Positions 8,620 to 15,754 of a stretch of 64,000 nucleotides of DNA are shown here, piece by piece. The stretch comes from Candidatus Merdivicinus intestinigallinarum (lineage in GTDB: Bacteria > Bacillota > Clostridia > Oscillospirales > Ruminococcaceae). A model generated the notes under the pieces. The model was given only the letters and a program-made list of their open reading frames with translations, searched no databases and was not told where the DNA came from. The stretch lies in NCBI GenBank assembly GCA_018713335.1, contig DVOW01000037.1:1-64000 (forward strand), written 5' to 3'. The position numbers were made by a program, and so were the translations under genes. Each line of letters starts with the position of its first letter. Within the stretch, counting starts at the first letter, position 1.

Positions 8620-10410
8620 CTAGTCGTTGAAATTCATCATGCGGCCATCCACTTCCGAGTAATTCTCCCCGATCACCCGGTCGTAGGTCAGCAGATCCAG
8701 CAGCTCCGATTCGGTAGTGGGGTTCACCGCCACCGAGTAAACCGGTTCCAGCTCCATTTCCTCCAGCATGGTCTCCACGAAGGGGTTCTCCTGCCCTGCC
8801 AGACGGTAAACCAGGTGCGGCAGGTAAAAGGTGGAAATAGTTTCCTCCGGCAGGCTCGAGGTGTCCAGGCCGTAGTTGTTCCACACAAGCCAGGTCTTTT
8901 CATAGAGCTCGGAGCAGTTGTCCACGTTGATGCCAATGTCGTTATAAAAGCTGCTTTCCGGGCTGAAAAACGGGAAATGGTCCCCGGTGAAAACGATGAT
9001 GGTGGGCTCCGCCGATTCCTTTAAGCGGTTGGTGAAATCCCGCAGGGCCTCGTTGGATTCCCGCACCCCGTCAAAGTAGTTGTCCACTTCCTCGCCCTTG
9101 TTGTCAATAAAGGGCTGGTGGTTCTGCATGGTGGTGATGTGGATATAGTCCGGCCCTTCGGTAGACGCCATGACGTCCTCCGCCTGGCGGAAGGCCGTGT
9201 CGTCGTCAATGTAGCTCCGGAACTGATGTGTTTCCACAGTGAAATCATCGTCAAAGATCATCCGGTCAAAGCCGTACTCACTGTACACTTCCTCCCGGTC
9301 GTAGAAATTGGAACGGAAGGGATGGATGTAGGTGGTGCTGTAGCCCGCTTCTTTGTACATATTGGCGAAGGTGTCCTGCTCCACGCCGCTTTTTAGGAGC
9401 TTGTGGGGGATCTCCACGTTGTTCAAGGACTTCACCGGCAGGCCGAACATCAGCTCGAACTCCGTCCGGACGGTGCCGTTGCCGAAGGTGGGCACCACGC
9501 TGGTGCCGGTGACGCCTTCCGCGCAGACCTCGTCAAAGGCCCCGTAGATCCCGTCCGCGTTTTCCACGTCGTAGAGCCGCCGGAAATCCGCGTAAGATTC
9601 CGACATGATGAACACCACGTTGGGTTTCACCGTTTCCTCCGGCTGGGCCATGGCTTCCTGATCCTCCGCCTGGCTGGAGCTGGTGAGGATCTGCTCGATG
9701 GTCTCCTCCGAATACTCCTCCGGTTCCGAAACGGTGGATTTCATGGACTGGTTCATGGACACGGTGAAATTGGTGATCAGGTTGTTGTTCTCGAACCGGG
9801 CGTCCTCGCTGTAGGAATTGTAAGTCACGGAATCGTCGATGCCGAACACCTGGCACACCGGCGCGAAAAAGGCCGGCACCAAAATGGCGATGGCGGTGAC
9901 CCCCGCCATGACCGCCGCCATGGAGCACTGCTTCCAGAAGCGGCCCTTGAGCCGCCAGTCCGCCGCGTACATGGCCGTTACATATAAAATGGTCAGCAAG
10001 ATCAGCACAAACAGCAGCGGGTTGAATTTGAGCCTTGCGAATTTGGTCACATCCGCGAAACCGGTGGCCATGTACAGGTCCGAAAACTGGAAGTGGGAGC
10101 CGGTGACCACATATTTGTGGTACTCCACCGCCGAAATGATCATGAACAAGGCCCCTGTGATCGCCCCGCTGATCCAGGTGCGCCGGACGACCAGCGAAAG
10201 GGTCCAGAAGATCACCGCGATCAGCAGGCAGGAAAACACAAAGACCCCGAAGTTTGTCCAGGTAAAGGCCAGCAGGTCCGACAGGTCCTGCATCTGCCCC
10301 AGCTCCGCGAATATACACAGCACAACGGGGAATATCCCGGCCAGCAGCGGGCCGGCCCCTTTCCAGCGGAAAAAGCGGGTGTCCCGCAGCCGCTGTATCA
10401 TCTTTTTCAT
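8620..10410 (-). CDS. LTA synthase family protein (membrane sulfatase-fold phosphotransferase)
   Basis: A 596-aa protein of the LtaS type. Five hydrophobic segments lie in residues about 20-185, followed by a linker and an extracellular sulfatase-fold domain (about 262-560). Expected catalytic features are present: metal-binding E271 in IMSESY, nucleophile T313 in FGNGTVRTEFE, and the TGDHFPFF metal site near the end. LtaS enzymes transfer glycerol phosphate from phosphatidylglycerol to a growing lipoteichoic acid; other members attach phosphoethanolamine or glycerol phosphate to glycans, so the exact product is open. AAAGGAG precedes the ATG. The stop codon abuts a family B repeat. The gene is monocistronic. 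Confidence 0.9.
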   Translation of the reverse strand: MKKMIQRLRDTRFFRWKGAGPLLAGIFPVVLCIFAELGQMQDLSDLLAFTWTNFGVFVFSCLLIAVIFWTLSLVVRRTWISGAITGALFMIISAVEYHKYVVTGSHFQFSDLYMATGFADVTKFARLKFNPLLFVLILLTILYVTAMYAADWRLKGRFWKQCSMAAVMAGVTAIAILVPAFFAPVCQVFGIDDSVTYNSYSEDARFENNNLITNFTVSMNQSMKSTVSEPEEYSEETIEQILTSSSQAEDQEAMAQPEETVKPNVVFIMSESYADFRRLYDVENADGIYGAFDEVCAEGVTGTSVVPTFGNGTVRTEFELMFGLPVKSLNNVEIPHKLLKSGVEQDTFANMYKEAGYSTTYIHPFRSNFYDREEVYSEYGFDRMIFDDDFTVETHQFRSYIDDDTAFRQAEDVMASTEGPDYIHITTMQNHQPFIDNKGEEVDNYFDGVRESNEALRDFTNRLKESAEPTIIVFTGDHFPFFSPESSFYNDIGINVDNCSELYEKTWLVWNNYGLDTSSLPEETISTFYLPHLVYRLAGQENPFVETMLEEMELEPVYSVAVNPTTESELLDLLTYDRVIGENYSEVDGRMMNFND

Positions 10411-10686
10411 ATCGATTTCTCCTTTGCTGAAAAAAGCGTTCTATCCAAAGAACGCGGGATCCGGCCCGTTCCCTTCATATTTTTTCGGAAACTAAGCCGC
10501 GGCTTTCTTACTTTTCGACAAAAGCCCGTTCTAATTTGTTTATCATAACAGGGTTTTGTGAATTTTTTGTGACGGTTTCCCCGAGTTTTCAATCTTTTTT
10601 TGAAAGAATGGAATTTTACACAAACCTGACGAACTCTTTTCACACTCCTTTGGGCACAAAGGGCAAGGATATTTTCGGTAAACCCG

Positions 10687-10715
10687 TTGACTTTTTGTAT
10701 TGTTTGTATTATAAT
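10687..10715 (+). promoter_or_regulatory. Promoter of the GntR-DUF5808 operon
   Basis: TTGACT at 10687-10692, a 17-nt spacer and TATAAT at 10710-10715. The -10 box lies inside a 41-bp dyad, so the promoter is probably repressed by the downstream GntR protein. Confidence 0.85.
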
Positions 10716-10735
10716 ATATATTACAAATGATACAA
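10695..10735. promoter_or_regulatory. 41-bp imperfect palindromic operator, probably for the GntR-family protein
   Basis: The ends TTGTAT and ATACAA and the inner half-sites TTTGTA and TACAAA form a nested dyad centred on the -10 box and reaching the AAGGAGG ribosome binding site (10734-10740). This is the expected position for autorepression by a YtrA-type GntR regulator; the binding protein is inferred from location. Confidence 0.65.
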
Positions 10736-10748
10736 GGAGGGATGACGT

Positions 10749-11132
10749 ATGATCCTGAAGCTGGATCTGTCCAGCGAAACACCCATTTATCTGCAGATCC
10801 GCAACCAGATCGTCCTGGGGATCGGCCAGGGGCAGCTTCGGGCGGGCGAGGGTCTGCCGACGGTGCGCCAGCTTGCCGAGGACATCGGCGTCAACACCAT
10901 GACGGTCAACAAAGCCTATTCCTTATTAAAAGGGGAAGGCTACATCGAGATCGACCGGCGGAAAGGGGCGGTGGTGAAGCCCCGGTCCTCCCCCGGCGGT
11001 TTGGACGAGGACTTCAAGCAGCGCCTTTCCCTGCTGGCGGCGGAGGCGGCGGCCAAGGGGGTGCCCCGGGAACAGTTTTTGGAAGCCTGCCGGGAAGCAG
11101 CGGCGGTGATGAACCCAAAAGGAGTGGAGTAA
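10749..11132 (+). CDS. GntR family transcriptional regulator, YtrA-like
   Basis: A short 127-aa regulator with an N-terminal winged helix (residues about 10-75: PIYLQIRNQIVLGIGQGQL, LPTVRQLAEDIGVNTMTVNKAYSLL) and only a short helical tail, which is the YtrA subfamily layout rather than FadR or HutC. YtrA-like repressors usually control a linked membrane protein or ABC operon and themselves. That fits here: the next gene, 1 nt later, encodes a membrane protein, and the promoter carries a large dyad. AAGGAGG lies at 10734-10740. The inducer is unknown, though cell-envelope stress is typical for the subfamily. Confidence 0.93.
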   Translation: MILKLDLSSETPIYLQIRNQIVLGIGQGQLRAGEGLPTVRQLAEDIGVNTMTVNKAYSLLKGEGYIEIDRRKGAVVKPRSSPGGLDEDFKQRLSLLAAEAAAKGVPREQFLEACREAAAVMNPKGVE

Positions 11133-11133
11133 T

Positions 11134-12510
11134 ATGAGCTTGACTTTACTGATTATCATGCTGATTGTATTGGGAAGCGCAGTCGCATCCAGCTGGATGG
11201 CCGTCCTGCCCAACCGGGGCAGCATGCTGGGGATCCGGCTGCCGGCGGAAGCCGGGAAGGACCCGGACACGGCAGAAATCGTCAGAGGGTATCGAAAACG
11301 GATGATTTTCTGGGGCGTGGTTTTCCTGGTCCTGATGATCCCGGTCCTGCTGACGGGACGGATTTTCACCTTGCAGTTTTTCCTGCTGTTTGCCTGGTCC
11401 ATCCTGCTGATGATCGCCTATTACCGGGAATACAGCCGGTTTGGCGGCAAGCTCCGGGAGCTGCGCCGGGCCAAGGGATGGGAGAGCCAGGGAAAGCCCA
11501 TTGTGGCCATCGACACCCAGGTTTCCAAAAGCCGGAGCCGGATGGCGGTTTCACCCTGGTGGATGCTGCCGGGGCTTCTGCTCTCCTTAATTCCCCTGGT
11601 TTTATGCGTGACCCGGCGGGAGGATTGGAACATTTACCTGGCTGCGGCCTGCCCCCTGCTCTTGCAGGCGGTTCTGTTGCTCTGCCGCCGCTTCTTCCAA
11701 AAATCTCGGGCCACGGCCTTCAGCGCGGACCCAGAAGTAAACCGGGCCTGCCACTACCTGGCCATCCACAGCTGGACGGCCTACTGCGCCGTCATGTCCA
11801 TGGCGACGGGGGTTTTGACCCTGGCCCTGTATTTTCTGACAGTGCAGGCGTCCTCAGACTTCTGGTTCCTGCTTTTGATGATCGCCATGCTGCTTACGCT
11901 CTGCTTTGGGATCGTCCTTGTCTTTCAAAAGGTGCGCAAAGGGCAGAACCGGATCCTGGAACAGGCCGGGGCGGAGATCCTGGAAAAAGAGGACGACGCC
12001 TGCCACTACAAATGGGGCTTTTACTGCAATCCCGCCGATCCCAGGATCATGGTGCCCAAACAGGTGGGAGTGGGCTGGACCTTCAACATCGGGCGGCCCA
12101 TGGGGAAGGTCGTCGGCTTCGGTTCGCTTGGCCTTGTGGCGGCCCTGGTCATCGGGCTTTTGGGGATGTTCCTTTACATGGAAACGACGCCCTTTTCCCT
12201 GGAAATCGAAAACGGCCGGGCAGTCATTTCCGCCCCGATCTACGGCACGGAATTTGAGCTTTCGGAGGTGGAAAGCGTGTCCATGTCCGAGGAGATCCCT
12301 TCCGGCAGCCGCACCAACGGCGCCGCGGCCGGGGACCTTTTGCTGGGGCATTTCCGCTTGAACGGCGTGGGGGACGCTCTGCTTTATGTCCACACGGACC
12401 AGATGCCCTGCGTGGTCATTGAACTGGAAGACCGGACCATCTATTTCACCGGGGATTCCCCGGAGGAAAACCAGGAGATCTTCGAGCAATTGACGGAGGC
12501 CATTCAGTAA
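11134..12510 (+). CDS. Multi-spanning membrane protein with DUF5808 and a C-terminal PH-like domain
   Basis: The 458-aa protein begins with a hydrophobic anchor and a DUF1648-like segment. Pairs of membrane helices lie near residues 50-95, 145-185 and 215-265. A DUF5808-type motif (HYKWGFYCNPADPRIMVPK, then GVGWTFNIGRP) spans about 288-328, followed by another helix (about 332-352). The last 110 residues resemble a bacterial PH domain (FSLEIENGRAVISAPIYGTEF). It is co-transcribed with the GntR regulator, whose stop ends 1 nt before its start. Similar GntR-linked proteins are thought to act in envelope sensing; no enzymatic motif is visible. The stop codon is followed at once by a repeat. Confidence 0.8.
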   Translation: MSLTLLIIMLIVLGSAVASSWMAVLPNRGSMLGIRLPAEAGKDPDTAEIVRGYRKRMIFWGVVFLVLMIPVLLTGRIFTLQFFLLFAWSILLMIAYYREYSRFGGKLRELRRAKGWESQGKPIVAIDTQVSKSRSRMAVSPWWMLPGLLLSLIPLVLCVTRREDWNIYLAAACPLLLQAVLLLCRRFFQKSRATAFSADPEVNRACHYLAIHSWTAYCAVMSMATGVLTLALYFLTVQASSDFWFLLLMIAMLLTLCFGIVLVFQKVRKGQNRILEQAGAEILEKEDDACHYKWGFYCNPADPRIMVPKQVGVGWTFNIGRPMGKVVGFGSLGLVAALVIGLLGMFLYMETTPFSLEIENGRAVISAPIYGTEFELSEVESVSMSEEIPSGSRTNGAAAGDLLLGHFRLNGVGDALLYVHTDQMPCVVIELEDRTIYFTGDSPEENQEIFEQLTEAIQ

Positions 12511-12574
12511 CCGGGCCCGGCGGCGAGCCGCCGGGCCGATGTGGGCATCGGCCCCTACAAATGCGTTTCAACAA
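12511..12574. repeat. Family A repeat
   Basis: CCGGGCCCGGCGGCGAGCCGCCGG directly follows the TAA of the DUF5808 gene in overlapping short palindromes, then GGGCCGATGTGGGCATCGGCCC and CTACAAA. It lies between convergent genes and may also act as a terminator. Confidence 0.7.
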
Positions 12575-12802
12575 TCACATATTTTGATAAACCAGCTTTA
12601 ATGCCGTACGGAAGCCAATGAGAAAGCCCTGGTACTCAGAAACACAGTTCGCCTGGTTCCACAGGGGTTCGATTTCCCGCCAGTCGCTGGGGCGCAGGAG
12701 CCCTTTGACGTCATCCAGGACCCGGTTCAGCGCAAGCTGGGCTTCCGGCATTTCTTTCTCCATTTTCAGCAAATAAGACCATAAATTTTCATTTGTATCC
12801 AT
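12575..12802 (-). CDS. Small hypothetical protein
   Basis: 75 aa, mostly helical and acidic at the N-terminus (MDTNENLWSYLLKMEKEM), with a conserved-looking C-terminal part (GFLIGFRTALKLVYQNM). It has no signal peptide or recognisable motif. AAAGGAGGG lies at good spacing before the ATG, which supports real translation. Its upstream region overlaps the divergent promoter of small RNA 1, so it may belong to the adjacent RHH/small-RNA module. I do not recognise the family with confidence. Confidence 0.6.
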   Translation of the reverse strand: MDTNENLWSYLLKMEKEMPEAQLALNRVLDDVKGLLRPSDWREIEPLWNQANCVSEYQGFLIGFRTALKLVYQNM

Positions 12803-12821
12803 CGTTGGTCCCTCCTTTGTT

Positions 12822-12863
12822 GGTTGACAAGAAGGCCCATCTGATGTTATACTGAATTTCAGA
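12822..12863. repeat. 42-bp direct repeat, copy 1 (promoter plus operator-like palindrome)
   Basis: Identical over 42 nt to 13368-13409. It contains the complete promoter (TTGACA ... TATACT) and the palindrome CTGAATTTCAG (12852-12862). Beyond it the two copies diverge in sequence but keep the same hairpin architecture. Confidence 0.9.
12824..12853 (+). promoter_or_regulatory. Promoter of candidate small RNA 1
   Basis: TTGACA at 12824-12829, an 18-nt spacer and TATACT at 12848-12853 on the plus strand. The palindrome CTGAATTTCAG (12852-12862) overlaps the -10 box and the start point, where a repressor would act. No coding region follows; a terminator does. Confidence 0.7.
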
Positions 12864-12931
12864 CGGGATTTCTCGTCGGGTACAGAGTTTCGGCAGGTAC
12901 TTGCAAGGTTCGCCGGAACTCTTATTTTTTG
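12860..12931 (+). ncRNA. Candidate small RNA 1, convergent with an RHH gene
   Basis: A transcript of about 70 nt is predicted from the promoter at 12824-12853 to a terminator. A 5' hairpin pairs GACGGG with CTCGTC (about 12862-12877). The 3' terminator pairs 12885-12894 with 12912-12921 and ends in TTATTTTTTG. No start codon with a ribosome binding site lies inside. The U-tract overlaps the TAA stop (12922-12924) of the convergent RHH gene. A second copy with the same plan lies at 13406-13477. Function is unknown; antisense control of the RHH mRNA is one possibility. Confidence 0.55.
12885..12931 (+). terminator. Terminator of small RNA 1
   Basis: A 10-bp stem GAGTTTCGGC/GCCGGAACTC (one G-U pair) with a 17-nt loop, followed by TTATTTTTTG. 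The T-tract exists only in the plus orientation. Confidence 0.7.
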
Positions 12932-13104
12932 TTCACCTGATTGTGGAGATAGTCAATTCCTCTTTCAATAACTTCCGTTCTGGAAATTTGCAGTTTTTCA
13001 GAACACTCCCGCAGTTTTTCCGCAGTTTCCGGCGTAATTCTCAGCTGCAAATTGATTGATTTTGACATTCCCAATTTCGGCGGCCGCCCTGTGCGCGGGC
13101 TCAT
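12922..13104 (-). CDS. Ribbon-helix-helix DNA-binding protein (CopG/Arc type), copy 1
   Basis: 60 aa from the ATG at 13104, chosen because GGGAGGTGATT precedes it; an in-frame ATG at 13131 lies upstream of that site. A basic, proline-rich arm (MSPRTGRPPKLGMSK) is followed by an RHH fold: the beta strand SINLQLRITPE, then helices TAEKLRECSEKLQ and SRTEVIERGIDYLHNQV. Such proteins are often antitoxins or autoregulators, but no toxin gene is adjacent. Its stop codon lies in the U-tract of convergent small RNA 1. The same arrangement is repeated 550 bp away. Confidence 0.75.
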   Translation of the reverse strand: MSPRTGRPPKLGMSKSINLQLRITPETAEKLRECSEKLQISRTEVIERGIDYLHNQVNKK

Positions 13105-13142
13105 GGAATCACCTCCCTTTCGCCACTGCATAAATCATAATA

Positions 13143-13175
13143 TATGCATTTGCAAAAATCAAGAGGTTTTGCAAA
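13143..13175 (-). promoter_or_regulatory. Promoter region of RHH gene 1
   Basis: Reading the minus strand, TTGATT, 17 nt and TATGAT fit a promoter, with ATGCAT and TTTGCAAA palindromes inside it. The segment TTTGCAAAACCTCTTGA at the -35 side is nearly identical to that upstream of RHH gene 2, so the promoters share ancestry. Confidence 0.55.
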
Positions 13176-13179
13176 TCTT

Positions 13180-13365
13180 CCGAAAAAACTGTAGGGGCCG
13201 GGTCGCCCGGCCCACGGTTTTGGAGAAACGTCACGATTTACCAGCGGGCGGGGAAACCCCGCCCCTACAAATTTATCCGGAACGTTTCAATAAAAATGTA
13301 GGGGATGATGCCCACATCGTCCCCAATACCTGATATTCTGCGGGCGGATTGCCGCCGGCAGCTCG
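13180..13365. repeat. Family A repeats between the two RHH modules
   Basis: Three tandem hairpin units with TGTAGGGG or CCCCTACAA boundaries (CCGGGTCGCCCGG, CGGGGAAACCCCG and GATGCCCACATCG type). No gene is seen in this stretch. Confidence 0.7.
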
Positions 13366-13367
13366 CC

Positions 13368-13409
13368 GGTTGACAAGAAGGCCCATCTGATGTTATACTG
13401 AATTTCAGA
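13368..13409. repeat. 42-bp direct repeat, copy 2
   Basis: Identical to 12822-12863. It contains TTGACA at 13370-13375, TATACT at 13394-13399 and CTGAATTTCAG at 13398-13408. Confidence 0.9.
13370..13399 (+). promoter_or_regulatory. Promoter of candidate small RNA 2
   Basis: TTGACA, an 18-nt spacer and TATACT, identical to the promoter of small RNA 1, with the same palindrome over the start site. Confidence 0.7.
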
Positions 13410-13477
13410 TAGGATTTTCCTGTCGTTGATAACAGCACTGTCCGGTTTTGCGAGAGGGGCGGTGCTGTTTTTATTTG
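13406..13477 (+). ncRNA. Candidate small RNA 2, convergent with RHH gene 2
   Basis: A transcript of about 70 nt is predicted. The 5' hairpin GATAGGA/TCCTGTC (about 13408-13424) occupies the same place as in small RNA 1 but differs at both arms of several pairs, a compensatory pattern. A 13-bp terminator stem (13431-13443 with 13457-13469) is followed by TTTTTATTT. The U-tract overlaps the TAA (13471-13473) of RHH gene 2. There is no internal reading frame with a ribosome binding site. Confidence 0.55.
13431..13477 (+). terminator. Terminator of small RNA 2
   Basis: AACAGCACTGTCC pairs with GGGCGGTGCTGTT (two G-U pairs), followed by TTTATTT. The stem sequence is unrelated to that of small RNA 1, yet its position and function match. 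Confidence 0.75.
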
Positions 13478-13617
13478 CTGAGTTCTTCGTCGATCTTGAT
13501 GTTCAGCCATTCCGCTTTGGTCTTTCCTTCTGCGCGCAATTTTTGTTCAAATCGTTCCATTTTTTCACGCTCAACCACTACGCTGAATGTTTTTTTGCTG
13601 ATACGCCGCAATTTCAT
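13471..13617 (-). CDS. Small RHH-like protein, copy 2
   Basis: 48 aa from the ATG at 13617 (MKLRRISKKTFSVVVEREKM...), the size of an Arc/RHH monomer: an N-terminal strand (KTFSVVVE) and helices (REKMERFEQKLRAEGK, AEWLNIKIDEEL). The frame is open upstream to GTG codons at 13653 and 13650, but these sit on top of AGGAGG, so the start is uncertain (48 to 60 aa). A self-regulated promoter with a TATAACGCGTTATA operator lies upstream. It is not closely related in sequence to RHH gene 1, although the surrounding architecture is duplicated. Confidence 0.65.
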   Translation of the reverse strand: MKLRRISKKTFSVVVEREKMERFEQKLRAEGKTKAEWLNIKIDEELSK

Positions 13618-13657
13618 ATACTCAGCACGGCTCCTTTCCGCGATGTTCACCACCTCC

Positions 13658-13702
13658 TATAACGCGTGATTTCATTGTATCATATAACGCGTTATACGTC
13701 AA
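13658..13702 (-). promoter_or_regulatory. Promoter and operator of RHH gene 2
   Basis: On the minus strand, TTGACG (13697-13702), 17 nt and TACAAT form a promoter. The perfect palindrome TATAACGCGTTATA (13683-13696) fills the spacer, and a second TATAACGCGT half (13658-13667) lies 25 bp away at the ribosome binding site. This is a textbook layout for cooperative autorepression by an RHH dimer pair; the binder is inferred. Confidence 0.7.
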
Positions 13703-13714
13703 GAGGTTTTGCAA

Positions 13715-13958
13715 AATCCCCCGAACAAATTGTAGGGGCCGGGTCGCCCGGCCCGCATATTACACGAAACGTTTCGGAAAAAATTGCGGGACGGGAAACC
13801 CGTCCCTACAAATGCGTTTTTTGTTCTGTTTTACCAAAACGATAGAAATGGAACCCTTTCAATACGGCGAGTTTATCGAACCGCGAAAACCTTCGCCATC
13901 CAGCGGTTTGATAGGAATTGAAACGCCGCGGCGAATTGCGACCGGCGGCTCGCCGGGG
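13715..13958. repeat. Intergenic hairpin repeats (A, B) upstream of radA
   Basis: Family A hairpins with TGTAGGGG/CCCTACAA (13731-13815) are followed by a family B unit in the plus orientation with its TTTCAATACGGCGAG tip. The unit ends in GGCGGCTCGCCGG just before the radA promoter. Confidence 0.7.
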
Positions 13959-13959
13959 C

Positions 13960-13988
13960 TTGACAAGCAGTACAATCTCTGCTACATT
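13960..13988 (+). promoter_or_regulatory. radA promoter
   Basis: TTGACA at 13960-13965, a 17-nt spacer and TACATT at 13983-13988, 43 nt before the start codon. The -35 box sits immediately after the end of a repeat. Confidence 0.65.
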
Positions 13989-14030
13989 TATATTGTATGC
14001 ATAAATTGAAACCCGGAGGGACTGCCCGTT

Positions 14031-15425
14031 ATGTTAAAATCCAAGGAAATCTTCGTCTGCCGGGAATGCGGCTATGAAACCCCAAAATGGCTGGGGAAAT
14101 GCCCCTCCTGCGGCCAATGGAACACCCTGGAACAGTCCGCCCCCCTTTCCTCCAACTCCGCCCTGCTCCGGGGCGGCAAGGCCGCCAAGGTCTCCCAGAT
14201 CGGGGACATCCAGGCCGACGCCGACATCCGCTACCTGACCGGCATCTCCGAGCTGGACCGGGTGCTGGGCGGAGGCTTAGTGAAAGGCTCTTTGGTTTTG
14301 CTGGGCGGCGACCCGGGCATCGGCAAATCCACCCTGCTTTTGCAGGTCTGCCAGAGCTTGGGGGCCAAACACAAGGTGCTCTACGTTTCCGGCGAGGAAT
14401 CCGCCCGGCAGATCAAGCTCCGGGCCACCCGGCTGGGCGTGGCTTCCCAAAACCTTTTCGTCCTGTCCTGCAACGACCTGGACACCATCCTGGCCACGAT
14501 CCGGGAGGAAAGACCGGAAATCGTCATGGTGGACTCCATCCAGACCATGATGCTCGGCTCCGTTTCCTCGGCGGCCGGCAGCGTCACCCAGGTCCGGGAA
14601 TGCGCCAACGTCTTATTGGGCGTGGCCAAGGAAAAGGACATCTCCATTATCCTGGTGGGCCATGTGACCAAGGAAGGGAACCTTGCCGGGCCGAGAGTGC
14701 TCGAGCACATCGTGGACGCCGTGTTCCATTTTGAAGGGGAGCAGCACCACGCCTACCGGATCCTGCGGGCGGTGAAAAACCGTTATGGGGCCACCAACGA
14801 GATCGCCGTTTTTGAAATGCGGGACAACGGCCTTTCCCAGGTGGAGAACCCCTCGGCCATGCTGCTGGCGGAACGGCCCGAGGCGGTCTCCGGCAGCTGC
14901 GTGGTCTGCGTTCTGGAGGGCAGCCGCCCCATTTTAGCGGAGGTCCAGGCCCTGATCACCAAATCCGGGTTCCCCACCCCCAGGCGGATGGCCACCGGTT
15001 TCGACTACAACCGGATGTCCATGCTTTTGGCGGTTTTGGAGAAACGGGCCGGGTATGTGTTCGGCAGTTTGGACGCGTACATCAACGTGGTGGGGGGCTT
15101 AAGGCTGGACGAGCCGGCCTGCGACCTGCCCATCGCCCTGGCCATGGTGTCGGGGCTGCGGGACCGGCCCATCCCGGCCAATCTTCTGGCCATTGGGGAG
15201 ATCGGCCTGGGGGGAGAGATCCGCAGCGTCACGAGGCTGGAGGACCGGATCAAGGAGGCGGAGCGCATGGGCTTTGAAAAGGTGCTGATCCCCGCTTCTT
15301 CCTTAGAAAAGCTGAACCCCAAAAAGTTCAAGATCCGGCTCATCGGCGCGGCGGACATCCGGGAGGCGTTAATCGCCTTGGCGGAAACCTCCCCCAAAGC
15401 CGCCAAGGCCCCGCCGGACCATTGA
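14031..15425 (+). CDS. radA: DNA repair protein RadA (Sms)
   Basis: RecA-like branch-migration helicase for homologous recombination, 464 aa. An N-terminal zinc finger uses C10, C13, C24 and C27 (CRECGYETPKWLGKCPSCGQW). The Walker A motif GDPGIGKS spans 93-100, Walker B is IVMVDSIQTM, and the RadA-specific KNRYG motif follows. The C-terminal third is the Lon-protease-like domain, which lacks proteolytic activity in this family. GGAGGG (14015-14020) supports the start. The gene is monocistronic, whereas in Bacillus radA is near disA and clpC. Confidence 0.97.
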   Translation: MLKSKEIFVCRECGYETPKWLGKCPSCGQWNTLEQSAPLSSNSALLRGGKAAKVSQIGDIQADADIRYLTGISELDRVLGGGLVKGSLVLLGGDPGIGKSTLLLQVCQSLGAKHKVLYVSGEESARQIKLRATRLGVASQNLFVLSCNDLDTILATIREERPEIVMVDSIQTMMLGSVSSAAGSVTQVRECANVLLGVAKEKDISIILVGHVTKEGNLAGPRVLEHIVDAVFHFEGEQHHAYRILRAVKNRYGATNEIAVFEMRDNGLSQVENPSAMLLAERPEAVSGSCVVCVLEGSRPILAEVQALITKSGFPTPRRMATGFDYNRMSMLLAVLEKRAGYVFGSLDAYINVVGGLRLDEPACDLPIALAMVSGLRDRPIPANLLAIGEIGLGGEIRSVTRLEDRIKEAERMGFEKVLIPASSLEKLNPKKFKIRLIGAADIREALIALAETSPKAAKAPPDH

Positions 15426-15740
15426 GAAAGCAATCCATTCCGGCGTTTTGGGGAATCGCGGGCGAACGCACCGTTTCTGGTTTGGGAAAAATTGCAGGGG
15501 CCGGGTCGCCCGGCCCACATATTACACGAAACGTTTCGGAAAAAACCGCGGGACGGGAAACCCGTCCCCTACAAATGCGTTTTCCGTTTGGTTTTATAAA
15601 AACTGGGAGACGATGTGGCATCGTCCCCTACAACTGGCGGATCGCCGTCGATAATCCGCCGTTTTCGGTACAGATCCCCCAAAATGTCCCGGAAAAATCG
15701 TAGGGGTCGGGTCGCCCGGCCCGGCGGCGAGCCGCCGCAG
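15426..15740. repeat. Family A repeats between radA and the GH3 gene
   Basis: Several TGTAGGGG/CCCCTACAA hairpins in tandem (CCGGGTCGCCCGG, CGGGAAACCCG and GATGTGGCATCG types), ending in CGGCGGCGAGCCGCCG directly before the GH3 ribosome binding site. No clear promoter box was found here. Confidence 0.75.
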
Positions 15741-15754
15741 AAAGGATGAGAAAT

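Noticed and set aside
12922-13653. Classical type II toxin-antitoxin pair of the two RHH genes
   Set aside because: Both proteins look like DNA-binding RHH monomers; no toxin fold (ParE, RelE, PIN, Fic) is encoded next to either.
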